A stretch of 64,000 bases of DNA from Photobacterium sp. TLY01 (GCF_021432065.1 NZ_CP090364.1:2060601-2124600), one strand, 5' to 3'. Shown: positions 1 through 10,002, numbered from the stretch's first letter. Notes: generated by a model not told the origin, from the letters alone. Numbers and translations are program-made.

Positions 1-266
1 TCATGCTGACGGGCCTTACCTTTTTCTTTTTCGGCTTTCTTCTCCGCCTTCTCCCTTGCTTTCAGCAAAGGTTTATCGAACAGGTGAGACTCTAAATGAT
101 GAACGGTGTCTTTATAACGTTCCGTTAAATCAGTAATTTCCAGTGACCCTTTTCGTGCCCCCTGGCGACCACCTACGCTTTTCACAATGACCAAAATACT
201 GACGATAGCCACCACGACAGTGATTATCTTGGCCAGAAAAAGTCCGTAATCAAACAAAAAATCCAA
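1..266 (-). CDS. sohB: Protease SohB, N-terminal part (cut by window start)
   Basis: Only the first 88 residues are inside the window; the rest lies to the left. The visible part begins with a membrane anchor (about residues 3-28, LFDYGLFLAKI then a Val/Ile-rich stretch), followed by a Lys/Glu-rich linker, as in SohB, an inner-membrane S49 (signal peptide peptidase-like) serine protease. The catalytic domain is not visible. The start is a TTG at 264-266 preceded by an AGGA ribosome site; an in-frame stop just upstream rules out a longer protein. Divergent from yciK, the same neighbourhood as in Escherichia coli, which supports the assignment. Confidence 0.85.
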   Translation of the reverse strand, partial: MDFLFDYGLFLAKIITVVVAIVSILVIVKSVGGRQGARKGSLEITDLTERYKDTVHHLESHLFDKPLLKAREKAEKKAEKEKGKARQH

Positions 267-538
267 GCGTATTTCCTCATGTTCTGGTTTTATCTGATTG
301 TAATACCAATCCAATCAAGCCTCTAGGCTTGATAACAAATCCGGTTTACATTTTCGCTTTCCAGTGTGATTTATCGCCTGACTGACACCCGGCACTCGAA
401 AAACACACCATACTGACAGTTAACGGGCTTCGCAACCTGATGTTTTTCATGACCTGTGAATCCTGCTGGCTTGTCACCCTGCGCGAGAAGCGCCTACAAT
501 AGCGGCACAAAGACATGCCTTACCAAGAAGGAAAGCAA

Positions 539-1279
539 GTGAATTATCAAACTGCCGCTGACTCACTCAAAGACCGCGTCATTCTGGTGACAGGTGCCGG
601 TGACGGTATTGGCCGTCAGGCAGCAATCAGCTACGCGGCTCACGGCGCGACAGTCATTCTGCTGGGCCGTACGGTTGCCAAGCTGGAAGCTGTATATGAT
701 GAAATCGAGGCGTTGGGCTATCCGCAGCCGGCAATTATCCCGCTGGACATGAAAGGCGCTTCAAAACAGAACTATCTGGATATGACAGACACCATTCACG
801 ATCAGTTTGGTCGCCTTGACGGTGTACTGCATAACGCAAGCCTGCTTGGTGTGCTCAGTCCTTTTGATCAACTGGGTGAAGATACCTATGACGAGGTGAT
901 GCAGGTCAACGTCAAAGCACAGTTCCTGCTCACTCAGGCGATTATGCCTTTGATCAAGAAATCTGAAGACGGCCGTATCATTTTCACCTCTTCAACTGTT
1001 GGCCATGATGGCCGGGCATTTTGGGGAACCTATGCGATTTCGAAGTTTGCAACTGAAGGGATGATGCAAGTGCTTGCGGATGAGCTGAGTGGGACTCAGG
1101 TGCGGGTCAATGCGATTAACCCGGGCGGCACACGGACAGGCATGCGTGCAAAGGCTTATCCTGGCGAAGATCCTAAAACCCTGAAAACACCGGCTGACAT
1201 TATGCCGCTGTATCTTTACCTGATGGGGCCTGAGAGCAAAGATGTCAACGGACAATGCATTGATGCCCAGCCCAAGTAA
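539..1279 (+). CDS. yciK: YciK family short-chain dehydrogenase/reductase
   Basis: A 246-residue Rossmann-fold oxidoreductase. The N-terminal nucleotide-binding glycine motif (VTGAGDGIGR), the HNAS segment, the active-site Ser region (FTSSTVG) and YAISK with catalytic Tyr/Lys are all present, so the enzyme should be active; the physiological substrate of YciK is not established. The GTG at 539 is preferred to the ATG at 515 because it follows a clean AAGGAA site and aligns with the usual start of the family (MxYQ...). In enterobacteria yciK is followed by btuR; here it is followed by a shared terminator and convergent rluB. Confidence 0.9.
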   Translation: MNYQTAADSLKDRVILVTGAGDGIGRQAAISYAAHGATVILLGRTVAKLEAVYDEIEALGYPQPAIIPLDMKGASKQNYLDMTDTIHDQFGRLDGVLHNASLLGVLSPFDQLGEDTYDEVMQVNVKAQFLLTQAIMPLIKKSEDGRIIFTSSTVGHDGRAFWGTYAISKFATEGMMQVLADELSGTQVRVNAINPGGTRTGMRAKAYPGEDPKTLKTPADIMPLYLYLMGPESKDVNGQCIDAQPK

Positions 1280-1314
1280 GCGCTAGTTCTGCGTTGCTCT
1301 GAAAACACAGGCAC

Positions 1315-1349
1315 AAAAAAGCCGACCACGATGAACGGGTCGGCTTTTT
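1315..1349. terminator. Bidirectional terminator between yciK and rluB
   Basis: A-tract, GCCGACC stem, a 10-base loop, GGTCGGC and a T-tract (1345-1349). A/T runs on both sides let it serve the two convergent genes. Confidence 0.85.
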
Positions 1350-1383
1350 ACTGTGCGTCACAGCATTCTTGCGAGAACGAGGC

Positions 1384-2388
1384 TTACTTACGCGTACGCG
1401 GCTTCGCAGGTTTGTTCTTCAGCGGATTCCTGCGGTTGGCGGCGTTTCCGGTCGGCTTACGCTTATTTCCGGCAGAACGCGCCGTATCTTCAGCCGGCTG
1501 GTTTTGAGGGGCCGGACGACGATTGTCACGACGACGACCGCGTGAGTCATCGCTGACACGCTCTTCATGACGACGAACGGCACGACGGATCTTACGCACG
1601 CCTTTTTTGCGCTTTTGACCTTCTACGGTCAGATGGGTACGCGTTTCTTCCGGCAGTTCAACAATTTCACGCAGGTAGTTGACTTCCTGCAGCTCAAGCT
1701 CCAGCCAGCCACCGCGCGGTAAATCTTTCGTCAGGAAAATATCACCGTAACGGACACGCTTGAGTCGGCTGACGGTCACGCCCTGCGAGTCCCACAGGCG
1801 ACGTACTTCACGGTTACGGCCTTCGGTAATTACCACATAGAAAGTGTGGTTCATGCCTTCGCCACCGGCGTAAACAACATCTTCAAACCGGGCCATGCCG
1901 TCTTCAAGCTGCACACCGTTGACCAGATTCTTGACCATCTGCTCGGTCACTTCACCGAATACACGCACCATGTACTCACGCTCAACACAGCGGCTTGGGT
2001 GCATCAGGCGATTAGCCAGTTCACCATCGGTCGTGAACAACAGCAAACCGGATGTATTGGCATCCAAACGACCTACGGATACCCAGCGGCCTTCGTTCAG
2101 TCGTGGCAGGCGATCAAACACCGTTCTGCGTCCTTCCGGATCGTGTCGGGTACACAGCTCACCTTCAGGTTTGTTATAAGCAAGCACGCGGCACACTTCT
2201 TCAGAAGGTTTGACCAGGTCGACTTTGTGACCATCAATACGCACAAGCACGTCCAGGTTATCCAGACGATCACCCAGGTGTGCAACTTTGCCATCAATAC
2301 TCACCCGGCCTTCTTGAATCATGAGTTCAACTTCACGCCGTGAACCCTGACCAGAACGCGCAAGTACCTTCTGTAATTTTTCACTCAT
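1384..2388 (-). CDS. rluB: 23S rRNA pseudouridine(2605) synthase RluB
   Basis: Makes pseudouridine at position 2605 of 23S rRNA (E. coli numbering). An S4 RNA-binding domain occupies roughly residues 3-60 ([13 protein letters not shown]), then the RsuA/RluB catalytic domain with [12 protein letters not shown], where the Asp near residue 109 is the nucleophile. The ATG at 2388 follows AAAGG; an ATG at 2412 has no better site and the MSEKLQKVL start matches the family. The C-terminal about 75 residues are Lys/Arg/Asn/Pro-rich and probably disordered, as in other RluB proteins. Length 334 residues. Confidence 0.93.
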   Translation of the reverse strand: MSEKLQKVLARSGQGSRREVELMIQEGRVSIDGKVAHLGDRLDNLDVLVRIDGHKVDLVKPSEEVCRVLAYNKPEGELCTRHDPEGRRTVFDRLPRLNEGRWVSVGRLDANTSGLLLFTTDGELANRLMHPSRCVEREYMVRVFGEVTEQMVKNLVNGVQLEDGMARFEDVVYAGGEGMNHTFYVVITEGRNREVRRLWDSQGVTVSRLKRVRYGDIFLTKDLPRGGWLELELQEVNYLREIVELPEETRTHLTVEGQKRKKGVRKIRRAVRRHEERVSDDSRGRRRDNRRPAPQNQPAEDTARSAGNKRKPTGNAANRRNPLKNKPAKPRTRK

Positions 2389-2630
2389 CTGACAAACCTT
2401 TGTCGCCTTCACAGGCGTCGAAACATTCTAAAAATCATCATTGCGTTACTCACGTATCTGACACAAGCAACACAAGATACCCGCCGTTTGCTGTCTTCGG
2501 CTGAAACGGCGTCCACCCTATTCAAAGCAGCCGTGAATTATGCCAAATACTGCTGCCTGATACCATATAAAAAGCAGGGAAAAGCCGATTCTTTCATCGC
2601 CTGAATCCCTTCTCTGCTGACTGAACGCGT

Positions 2631-3251
2631 TTATTCAAACGGGTGGGTATCACCGGCCCCGTAACGCACAATTTCAACACTGTCGTTACTGAAATCCACC
2701 ACTGTCGTTGGCTGTTCCCCTAACATACCGCCATGGATGATCAAATCAACCGCATGGTCGAGCGCCATATGGATATCTTCAGGATCCGATTCTGCAGTGT
2801 CCTTCCCGGGCAGAATCAAACTGGTAGACATCATTGGCTCACCTAAAGCCTCTAATAAAGCCAGTGCGATCTCATTATCCGGCACCCGGATGCCAATCGT
2901 TTTACGCTTCGGGTTCATCAAACGGCGAGGCACTTCTTTGGTCCCTTTGAAAATGAAGGTATACGCACCCGGCGTATTGTTACGCAGTAACCTGAAAGCA
3001 TCATTTTCAACACGGGCGTACAAAGACAGCTCAGACAAGTCGCGGCACAACAGGGTGAAATTATGCTTTTCGTCCAGCTTACGGATACGACAAATCCGGT
3101 CCAGCGCCTGTTTGTTCGCGAGCTGGCAGCCCAGCGCATAACCTGAATCCGTTGGATAAACGATCACGCCACCGTTGCGAACAATTGCCACCGCCTGACT
3201 AATTAATCTGGCCTGCGGGTTTTCCGGGTGAACATACAATATTTGACTCAT
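2631..3251 (-). CDS. yciO: YciO, Sua5/YciO/YrdC family RNA-binding protein
   Basis: A 206-residue single-domain member of the YrdC/Sua5 fold (residues about 10-195). Landmarks are the YPTDSGYALGC segment and the KRKTIGIRVPDN segment that in TsaC/Sua5 bind threonine, nucleotide and bicarbonate. YciO is a paralogue of the t6A enzyme TsaC; its own role is unclear. GGAGG lies just before two consecutive ATGs; the second (3251) has the more usual spacing. It sits 46 bases upstream-side of trpH on the same strand, in the conserved yciO-trpH-trp order. Confidence 0.9.
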   Translation of the reverse strand: MSQILYVHPENPQARLISQAVAIVRNGGVIVYPTDSGYALGCQLANKQALDRICRIRKLDEKHNFTLLCRDLSELSLYARVENDAFRLLRNNTPGAYTFIFKGTKEVPRRLMNPKRKTIGIRVPDNEIALALLEALGEPMMSTSLILPGKDTAESDPEDIHMALDHAVDLIIHGGMLGEQPTTVVDFSNDSVEIVRYGAGDTHPFE

Positions 3252-3297
3252 CATTCCTCCAGACCTGCGCTGACTCAGTGCACAGGTTTACAACATT

Positions 3298-4134
3298 TTA
3301 TTCCATGCCCCAGTCCTGCCAGACAGGTACTGACGCTTTGGGTAACCAAAGATTACGCCCCAGCTCCGTCCAGGGGGACGGATAATGAAAATCCGAGCCC
3401 TGAGAGGACAAAAGGCCAAACTGTTCCGCATACTCAGCCAGAGTACGACGCTCATTCTGGGCCTGCTGAGGCTGAGCCACTTCAATGGCATCGCCGGTTG
3501 CGGCCACAAAATCAGTAAGCAAACGCTTCAGCCATTTGGCTGTCATGTCATACCGCCCCGGGTGAGCCAGCACCGCCTGTCCGCCAGCGGCATGAATGGC
3601 CTGGACTGCCTCGGTGATACTGCACCAGTTCGGCGGTACATAACCTGTATTGCCCCGGGTCAGAAATTTCTTAAACACCGCCTGCATTGTTTTGGCGTGT
3701 CCCTGTGCGACCAGCCACTGCGCGAAATGCGCCCGGGTTAATGTTGCGTCGCCAGCCAGAGCTTTGGCACCTTCATAAGCGCCGACGATCTGGCTCTTGG
3801 CCAACCGCTCTCCCATCAATTCAGCGCGGGCGGTACGGCGTTCAGCCTGCTGCGCAATTAAAGACACGATATCTGCATGCGTCGGGTCAATGTTCAGGCC
3901 AACAATGTGAATATCAAAATTATTCCAAACTGTCGATATTTCAATACCTTTGACCAGCTTTAAATCCAAATTCTGTGCATCGATTGCCTGCTGGGCAGAT
4001 TCAAGGCCTGCCACCGTATCGTGATCGGTGATCGCGAGAACATCCACACGGAAGTCGGCCGCCCGTTTCACCAACTCTGCCGGCGTAAGTCGACCATCCG
4101 AGGCCGTGGTATGACTGTGAAGATCAAACAACAT
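3298..4134 (-). CDS. rnm: PHP-domain phosphoesterase TrpH / RNase AM
   Basis: PHP-superfamily metal-dependent hydrolase of 278 residues; the E. coli homologue (YciV, TrpH, Rnm) hydrolyses 3',5'-bisphosphates and trims 5' ends of rRNAs. Metal-binding motifs are all present: HSHTTASDG near the N terminus, ITDHDT, KGIEIS, LAHPGRY and GSDFHYPS. It is divergent from the trp operon and its start codon lies only 12 bases from the trp -35 box, so its own promoter must overlap the trp regulatory region and could be affected by TrpR. Confidence 0.9.
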   Translation of the reverse strand: MLFDLHSHTTASDGRLTPAELVKRAADFRVDVLAITDHDTVAGLESAQQAIDAQNLDLKLVKGIEISTVWNNFDIHIVGLNIDPTHADIVSLIAQQAERRTARAELMGERLAKSQIVGAYEGAKALAGDATLTRAHFAQWLVAQGHAKTMQAVFKKFLTRGNTGYVPPNWCSITEAVQAIHAAGGQAVLAHPGRYDMTAKWLKRLLTDFVAATGDAIEVAQPQQAQNERRTLAEYAEQFGLLSSQGSDFHYPSPWTELGRNLWLPKASVPVWQDWGME

Positions 4135-4146
4135 AAAAATAAAGTC

Positions 4147-4180
4147 TTGACTTAATATTCATGAACTAGTTTACTAGTAC
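4147..4180 (+). promoter_or_regulatory. trp promoter with overlapping TrpR operator
   Basis: A TTGACT -35 box (4147-4152), exactly 17 bases, then TTTACT as -10 (4170-4175). The -10 lies inside a near-perfect palindrome at 4163-4180 made of two ACTAGT half-sites around TT, which matches the E. coli trpO consensus of paired CTAG cores. TrpR-Trp binding here would directly block RNA polymerase. Confidence 0.9.
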
Positions 4181-4219
4181 GAAGTTACTCGAAAACAATT
4201 CATTACTCAGGTTCTGTTT

Positions 4220-4282
4220 ATGTTACAGCAAAAACAACATTCGCTTCGCGCTTTCTTCACTTGGTGGCTGCATAACCGATAG
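4220..4282 (+). CDS. trpL: trp operon leader peptide TrpL
   Basis: A 20-residue peptide, MLQQKQHSLRAFFTWWLHNR, with tandem Trp codons at 4262-4267 near its end. As in other trp leaders, stalling at the Trp codons when charged tRNA-Trp is scarce would favour the antiterminator. It lies 40 bases downstream of the operator and just before a hairpin series ending in a Rho-independent terminator. Too short for routine gene calling, but the position and WW pair make it secure. Confidence 0.92.
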   Translation: MLQQKQHSLRAFFTWWLHNR

Positions 4283-4347
4283 CGGGTCGTGAGATTTGCT
4301 GTGCCGACTGCACAGAATCCAGAACCCGCGCTACGCGGGTTTTTTTA
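4282..4347 (+). terminator. trp attenuator (antiterminator and terminator hairpins)
   Basis: The terminator is ACCCGCG (4324-4330), loop CTA, CGCGGGT (4334-4340) and a run of T. Its left arm can instead pair with GCGGGT at 4282-4287, immediately after the trpL stop, around a nested CTGTGC/GCACAG stem (4299-4304 with 4310-4315). These are the competing 2:3 and 3:4 structures of a classical attenuator. Confidence 0.88.
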
Positions 4348-4398
4348 TCACTGAACAAACGAATACGAATTCCACCTCTGGCTAGCAAGGACAACACC

Positions 4399-5412
4399 AT
4401 GATTATCGTACTGAAACCAACAGCCACCGAGAGTCAAGCGAAAGACATTCTCAACCGTATTGAAGCGGCCGGCCTCAAACCTCTTTATATGCCAGGCGTG
4501 GAGCGCATCGTTTTAGGTGCATTGGGCGACGAGCGGGTGCTGCAGAAACTGAATCTGGATGCCAATCCTTGCGTGGAAAACATCAAGCCGATCCTCACCA
4601 AATACAAAATGGTCAGCCGTGAAGTGCAGGCACACGATACGGTCGTTCGCTTCGGCAATGCGTCAGTGGGCGGCAATCAATTTGCCGTGATTGCCGGCCC
4701 TTGCTCGGTAGAATCAGAACAACAGTTGCTGTCTGTCGCCGAAGTGGTCAAACAGCATGGCGCGGTTGCCCTGCGAGGCGGCGCTTACAAACCGCGTACC
4801 AGCCCTTATGACTTTCAGGGCATGGGGGTTGAAGGGCTCAAACTGCTCAAACAAGCCAGCGAGATGCTGAACATGCCCACTGTCTCTGAAGTGATGGAAG
4901 TGAGCCAGATGGAAGCCATGTGTGACTACATCGACTGCCTGCAAATCGGTGCCCGAAACATGCAAAACTATGCTTTGCTTAAAGCAGTGGGTGAGAGCAA
5001 AAAGCCGGTTCTGCTCAAGCGCGGCCTGTCTGCCACTATCGAAGAATTACTGCTGGCGGCGGAATATATCTATGATGCCGGCAACCCGAACATCATCCTG
5101 TGCGAGCGCGGTATTCGTACATTCGAAACCGCCACCCGCAATACACTGGATCTCAATGCCGTTGCCTTCCTGAAGCAGAAAACCCATTTGCCGGTTGTGG
5201 TAGACCCAAGCCACGGGACAGGTGTTCGTGAGCTGGTGATTCCGCTATCCCGCGCGGCGGCAGCAGTGGGTGCTGACGGTATTATTGTTGAATCTCACCT
5301 CAACCCAGGCGAAGCCCTGTCTGACGGCCATCAGGCGCTGACCGGCCCCATGTTCCAGCAACTGATGCAGGAATTGAAACCCTTTGTAGAAGCGGCAGGT
5401 AAAACACTATGA
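4399..5412 (+). CDS. DAHP synthase, type I-beta, with N-terminal ferredoxin-like regulatory domain
   Basis: Catalyses phosphoenolpyruvate + erythrose 4-phosphate to 3-deoxy-arabino-heptulosonate 7-phosphate, the entry step of aromatic biosynthesis. Residues 1-70 are the ferredoxin-like (ACT-like) domain known from the Thermotoga type I-beta enzyme, where it mediates feedback inhibition. The TIM barrel follows, with GPCSVES (metal-ligand Cys about 102), [15 protein letters not shown] and DPSHGTG. It is unlike the E. coli AroF/G/H (I-alpha) type. It is the first structural gene after the trp attenuator, has an AAGGA ribosome site, and overlaps trpE by ATGA, so it is both transcriptionally and translationally tied to Trp synthesis. 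Which amino acid inhibits it cannot be told from sequence. Confidence 0.93.
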   Translation: MIIVLKPTATESQAKDILNRIEAAGLKPLYMPGVERIVLGALGDERVLQKLNLDANPCVENIKPILTKYKMVSREVQAHDTVVRFGNASVGGNQFAVIAGPCSVESEQQLLSVAEVVKQHGAVALRGGAYKPRTSPYDFQGMGVEGLKLLKQASEMLNMPTVSEVMEVSQMEAMCDYIDCLQIGARNMQNYALLKAVGESKKPVLLKRGLSATIEELLLAAEYIYDAGNPNIILCERGIRTFETATRNTLDLNAVAFLKQKTHLPVVVDPSHGTGVRELVIPLSRAAAAVGADGIIVESHLNPGEALSDGHQALTGPMFQQLMQELKPFVEAAGKTL

Positions 5413-6977
5413 AAACAACGCCTTTAGCTGTCGGAGAACTGGACGTTCTGAATCTGGACGTCCCTTATGTCTCAGAACCCACAGAGCTGTATTACTCAAT
5501 TTGTGGCGACCGTCCGCACAACCTGTTACTGGAATCGGCAGAGATCGACTCGAAACAAGATCTGAAAAGCCTGATGCTGATTGATGCCGCAGTCCGCATT
5601 GTCTGCCGCGGCCGCGAAGTGCGTCTGGAAGCCTTAACCAGCAATGGCCAGAATGTGCTGCAGGCAGTGAAAAACCAGATCCCGGCCGAGGTTGAGCTGG
5701 CCGTGGACAACAACACCCTGATACTGACATTCAAAGAAAGTGGTCGTGCACTGGATGAAGACAGCCGACTGCGCCAGTCATCCCCCTTTGATGCACTGCG
5801 CCTGATCCAGCACATTTTCCATCAGCCCGCACAGTCGCGCGAAGCGCTGTTTCTGGGCGGCCTGTTTGCCTACGATCTGGTCGCCAGTTTTGAGCCGCTG
5901 CCGGAAACAGAGCAGGGTAACCGCTGTCCGGACTACCTGTTTTACGTCGCTGAAACCCTGCTGGTAATCGACCACCAGCGCCGTAAAGGCAAGCTTCAGG
6001 CGACCTTGTTCGGCGGCGACAACTACACGGCGAGCTATTTCGAACTGAGCCGCCGGTTGCAGCAAATCAAAGAAATCTGCCTCAAACCAGTAGCCCTGCC
6101 CGCGGCCGAGTTATTGGAAACGTGCGAACCCAGCGTCAACATCAGTGATGCCGACTTCTGTACAACTGTTGAGCAATTGAAGCAGTTTGTGATCCGGGGC
6201 GATGTGTTTCAGGTGGTGCCTTCCCGTCAGTTCACGCTGCCTTGCCCGTCACCGCTCAATGCATACAAAGCCCTGAAGATTGGCAACCCAAGCCCGTATA
6301 TGTTCTACCTCAAAGATGCCGATTTCACCTTGTTCGGCGCCTCACCTGAGAGCGCACTGAAATATTGTACCGACAGCAACCAGGTCGAAATCTACCCGAT
6401 TGCCGGGACTCGTCCACGCGGTAAAAAAGCCGATGGCAGTATCAATCTGGATCTCGACGGCCGGATCGAACTGGAACTGCGTTGCGATAAAAAAGAAAAC
6501 GCCGAGCACATGATGCTGGTTGATCTGGCCCGAAACGATGTCGCCCGGATCAGCCAGCCCGGTACGCGTTATGTGGCCGATCTGCTCCAGGTGGATCGCT
6601 ACAGCCATGTGATGCATCTGGTTTCGCGGGTGGTTGGCCAACTGCGCGACGATCTTGATGCCCTGCACGCCTATCAGGCCTGTATGAACATGGGCACCCT
6701 GACCGGGGCACCGAAAATCCGCGCCATGCAGCTTATCCGTGATGTCGAACAGCAACGTCGCGGCAGCTATGGCGGCGCCGTCGGCTACCTGACCGGACAG
6801 GGAGATATGGATACCTGCATCGTCATTCGTTCGGCGTATGTCGAAGACGGTGTGGCCACTGTACAGGCCGGTGCTGGTGTGGTGTATGACTCCGTGCCCC
6901 AGGCCGAAGCAGATGAAACCCGCAGCAAAGCACAGGCCGTGATCACCGCCATTCGTCACGCACACAGTGTGCAATAA
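5409..6977 (+). CDS. trpE: Anthranilate synthase component I TrpE
   Basis: Converts chorismate and ammonia to anthranilate, together with TrpG. 522 residues, typical length. The N-terminal domain carries the LLES motif (about 40-43), part of the Trp feedback site in this family; the C-terminal chorismate-binding domain has PSPYMFY, IAGTRPRG, DLARNDVAR, GTLTGAPK and QAGAGVVYDS. It starts at the ATG overlapping the stop of the DAHP synthase gene, and trpG follows after 10 bases. Confidence 0.97.
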   Translation: MKTTPLAVGELDVLNLDVPYVSEPTELYYSICGDRPHNLLLESAEIDSKQDLKSLMLIDAAVRIVCRGREVRLEALTSNGQNVLQAVKNQIPAEVELAVDNNTLILTFKESGRALDEDSRLRQSSPFDALRLIQHIFHQPAQSREALFLGGLFAYDLVASFEPLPETEQGNRCPDYLFYVAETLLVIDHQRRKGKLQATLFGGDNYTASYFELSRRLQQIKEICLKPVALPAAELLETCEPSVNISDADFCTTVEQLKQFVIRGDVFQVVPSRQFTLPCPSPLNAYKALKIGNPSPYMFYLKDADFTLFGASPESALKYCTDSNQVEIYPIAGTRPRGKKADGSINLDLDGRIELELRCDKKENAEHMMLVDLARNDVARISQPGTRYVADLLQVDRYSHVMHLVSRVVGQLRDDLDALHAYQACMNMGTLTGAPKIRAMQLIRDVEQQRRGSYGGAVGYLTGQGDMDTCIVIRSAYVEDGVATVQAGAGVVYDSVPQAEADETRSKAQAVITAIRHAHSVQ

Positions 6978-6987
6978 GGAGCCGACT

Positions 6988-7599
6988 ATGAACAAACACA
7001 TCGATATCGTTCTGCTGGATAACTTCGACTCCTTTACCTACAACCTGGTCGACCAATTTCGCGCCATGGGTTATCCGGTCACCATTTTTCGCAACAGCCT
7101 GAGCGCAGAACAGGTAGAGCAGGCGCTGGCAGAAAAACAAAATCCGGTGCTGGTTCTGTCACCGGGTCCGGGTGCACCGGCTGAAGCGGGCTGTATGCCA
7201 GCACTGATCAAACAGGTGGCCGGCAAAGTCCCCATGATAGGTATCTGTCTGGGTCATCAGGCCATCGTTGAGGCCTATGGCGGCAAAGTCGAAGGGGCCG
7301 GAGACATAGTTCACGGTAAGGCCGCGCAGATGACCCATAACCAGCACGCCGTCTTTGGTCAGTTATCCAGCCCGCTGACCATCGCCCGTTATCACTCGCT
7401 GGTCGCCACCCAGGTGCCGGACGCGCTCAGCGTCGTGGCGGAGGTTGATGGCCTGGTCATGGCGGTGACGCATGAGCAGGATAAAGTCTGCGGGTTTCAA
7501 TTCCATCCTGAGTCGATTCTGACTGCGCAAGGCGCGCAATTGCTGGCAAATACCCTCGCCTGGGTGTCGGGCCAATCCGCCACTGTGACTGAATTTTAA
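6988..7599 (+). CDS. trpG: Anthranilate synthase component II (glutamine amidotransferase) TrpG
   Basis: Supplies ammonia from glutamine to TrpE. 203-residue class I amidotransferase with catalytic Cys in GICLGHQ (about 87) and His/Glu in FHPES (about 173 and 175). The ATG at 6988 follows AAGGAG; the ATG further upstream at 6967 lies inside trpE and lacks a site. Here trpG is free-standing and not fused to trpD as in E. coli, which is the usual state in Vibrionaceae. Confidence 0.96.
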   Translation: MNKHIDIVLLDNFDSFTYNLVDQFRAMGYPVTIFRNSLSAEQVEQALAEKQNPVLVLSPGPGAPAEAGCMPALIKQVAGKVPMIGICLGHQAIVEAYGGKVEGAGDIVHGKAAQMTHNQHAVFGQLSSPLTIARYHSLVATQVPDALSVVAEVDGLVMAVTHEQDKVCGFQFHPESILTAQGAQLLANTLAWVSGQSATVTEF

Positions 7600-7618
7600 A
7601 GCTAAGGGAGATGCCCAG

Positions 7619-8629
7619 ATGAACAGCGCTATTTATCCGATTACCGACAAGTTATACGACCAGCAAACGCTGACCAAAGACGAAAGCCGCACATTATTCG
7701 ATGCCATTATCAAAGGGGACGTCGAGCCGGCGCTGCTGGCTGCCATTCTGACTGCCCTGAAAATCAAAGGCGAAACCCCCGACGAGATCGCCGGCGCCGC
7801 CACAGCGTTACTGGAAAATGCCGCGCCCTTCCCGCGTCCGGATTACGACTTTGCCGATATTGTCGGCACCGGCGGTGATGGCGCAGACACCATCAATATT
7901 TCCACCACCTCGGCCTTTGTCGCCGCTGCCTGCGGCGTCAAAATTGCCAAGCACGGTAACCGCGGTGTCTCCAGCAAATCAGGTTCATCAGACCTGCTGG
8001 ATAAATTCGGCATTAATCTGGCGATGTCGGCACAAGATGCCCGGGCTGCATTGGACGAACAAGGGGTCTGTTTCCTGTTCGCGCCTCAGTATCACAGCGG
8101 TGTGCGACATGCCATGCCTGCCCGGCAGGCCATGAAAACCCGCACGATCTTTAACTTGCTCGGTCCGCTGATCAACCCTGCCCGTCCGAGCATTGAACTG
8201 ATGGGCGTGTACGATGCCGCCCTGGTTCGTCCGATTGCCGAAACCATGATTGCGCTGGGGATGAAACGTGCCGCTGTAGTACACGGCAGCGGTTTGGATG
8301 AAGTTGCGATTCACGGCCCGACGCTGGTTGCTGAAATTATCAATGGCGATATTCGCGAATATACAGTGACTCCGGAAGATTTTGGCTTGCAAACCCACGC
8401 ATTAGATGCGATTAAAGGGGGCGAACCGGAAGAAAACCGTGCCATTATCACCAACATACTGACCGGCAAAGGTACCGAAGCACAGCAAAGTGCTGTCGCC
8501 GTCAATGTCGCGCTGCTGCTTCGTCTGTTTGGTCAGGAAGACTTAAAAGCCAATGCTCAGCAAGCGATGGAAGTCATGCAATCCGGCAAAGCCTACCAGC
8601 TGGTAGCGCAACTGGCCGCACGAGGTTAA
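7619..8629 (+). CDS. trpD: Anthranilate phosphoribosyltransferase TrpD
   Basis: Transfers phosphoribosyl from PRPP to anthranilate. 336 residues with an N-terminal helical domain and the PRPP-binding GTGGDG motif (about 83-88), HGNRG and the GPLINPARP segment all intact. A strong AAGGGAGATG site precedes the start at 7619. It ends two bases before trpCF begins, consistent with coupled translation. Confidence 0.97.
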   Translation: MNSAIYPITDKLYDQQTLTKDESRTLFDAIIKGDVEPALLAAILTALKIKGETPDEIAGAATALLENAAPFPRPDYDFADIVGTGGDGADTINISTTSAFVAAACGVKIAKHGNRGVSSKSGSSDLLDKFGINLAMSAQDARAALDEQGVCFLFAPQYHSGVRHAMPARQAMKTRTIFNLLGPLINPARPSIELMGVYDAALVRPIAETMIALGMKRAAVVHGSGLDEVAIHGPTLVAEIINGDIREYTVTPEDFGLQTHALDAIKGGEPEENRAIITNILTGKGTEAQQSAVAVNVALLLRLFGQEDLKANAQQAMEVMQSGKAYQLVAQLAARG

Positions 8630-8631
8630 TC

Positions 8632-10002
8632 ATGGAAACTGTACTCGCCAAAATCGTCGCTGATAAGAAAATCTGGGTTGAAGCCCGGAAGGCAATCCAA
8701 CCGCTGGACAGCTTCATTGCCGATGTCACTCCCAGCGACCGGGACTTTTATCAGGCCCTGCAAAGCGAAAACGCGGTATTCATTCTTGAATGCAAAAAGG
8801 CGTCGCCGTCGAAAGGGCTGATCCGGGAAGATTTCGATCTGGATCATATTGCTCAGGTCTACAGCCGCTATGCCAATGCGATTTCCGTTCTGACTGATGA
8901 AAAGTATTTCCAGGGCAACTTTGATTTTCTGCCGCAAGTCCGCCAGCACGTTACCCAGCCCGTATTGTGCAAAGATTTTATGATAGACCCGTATCAGGTC
9001 TATCTGGCCCGTTATTACCAGGCGGATGCCATTTTGCTGATGCTGTCGGTCCTGAATGACGAGCAATACCGTGAACTGGCTGCCCTGGCTGAAACGCTGA
9101 ACCTGGGCGTGCTGACCGAAGTCAGTAACGAAGAAGAGCTGGAACGTGCCATTGCACTGCAAGCCAAGGTGGTCGGCATCAACAACCGTAACCTGCGGGA
9201 TCTCAGTATTGACCTGAACCGGACCAAAGTGCTGGCTCCGCGTTTGCCGGAAGGGACCCTGGTGATTTCAGAATCCGGCATTTATACCAACCAGCAAGTT
9301 CGTGACTTATCAGACTACGCCCATGGTTTTCTGATCGGCAGTTCACTGATGAGTGAAGACAACCTGGAAATGGCTGTACGCGCTGTGTTACTGGGCGAGC
9401 ATAAAGTCTGCGGACTGACCCACCCGGATGATGCCTGTGCGGCGTACCAGAGCGGTGCGGTTTATGGTGGACTGATTTTCGTGGAAGGCTCGCCTCGGGC
9501 CGTCAATGCTGAACTGGCCCGTCTGGTGATGAGTGGTGCCCCGCTGAAATACGTCGGCGTATTTCGCAATGCAGATGTCAATGCGGTCGCCAAACACGCG
9601 AACGCGCTGAAACTGGCGGCCGTTCAGTTGCACGGCAATGAGTCGCCGGATTACATTGCCGAGCTGAAAGCCTTATTACCTGCAGACTGTGAAGTGTGGA
9701 AAGCCCACGGCGTCAGTCATGCCCTGCCCGACCTGACAGACTGGCCGGCTGACCGGCATCTGCTGGATACTCAGATCGGTAATCAGAGCGGCGGTACAGG
9801 TCAGGCATTTGACTGGTCGCTGCTGGAAAACTGCGAAGAGAAAAACCGCATTATGCTCGCTGGTGGTTTAAACCCGGACAATGCCAAAGACGCTGCCGGT
9901 AAAGGCTGCCGTGGCCTTGATTTTAACTCAGGCGTTGAAAGCGAACCCGGTAAAAAAGACAGACAGAAATTACTCTCGGTATTCAAGGCACTGAAGCCAT
10001 AA
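8632..10002 (+). CDS. trpCF: Bifunctional indole-3-glycerol-phosphate synthase / phosphoribosylanthranilate isomerase
   Basis: A fused enzyme of 456 residues. The TrpC half (about 1-255) shows ECKKASPSKG, VLTDEKYFQG, CKDFM and the ISESGI phosphate-binding end. The TrpF half (from about 257) starts at KVCGLTHPDD and includes VQLHGNE and LAGGLNPDN. The fusion is the same as in Enterobacteria (where it is called trpC). Sixty-six bases separate it from trpB, the largest gap in the operon after trpE. Confidence 0.96.
   Translation: METVLAKIVADKKIWVEARKAIQPLDSFIADVTPSDRDFYQALQSENAVFILECKKASPSKGLIREDFDLDHIAQVYSRYANAISVLTDEKYFQGNFDFLPQVRQHVTQPVLCKDFMIDPYQVYLARYYQADAILLMLSVLNDEQYRELAALAETLNLGVLTEVSNEEELERAIALQAKVVGINNRNLRDLSIDLNRTKVLAPRLPEGTLVISESGIYTNQQVRDLSDYAHGFLIGSSLMSEDNLEMAVRAVLLGEHKVCGLTHPDDACAAYQSGAVYGGLIFVEGSPRAVNAELARLVMSGAPLKYVGVFRNADVNAVAKHANALKLAAVQLHGNESPDYIAELKALLPADCEVWKAHGVSHALPDLTDWPADRHLLDTQIGNQSGGTGQAFDWSLLENCEEKNRIMLAGGLNPDNAKDAAGKGCRGLDFNSGVESEPGKKDRQKLLSVFKALKP

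Noticed and set aside
1846..2343. 165-codon plus-strand frame opposite rluB
   Set aside because: Antisense shadow of the conserved rluB gene, without its own start signal.
6342..7001. 219-codon minus-strand frame opposite trpE
   Set aside because: Antisense shadow of trpE; no family resemblance.
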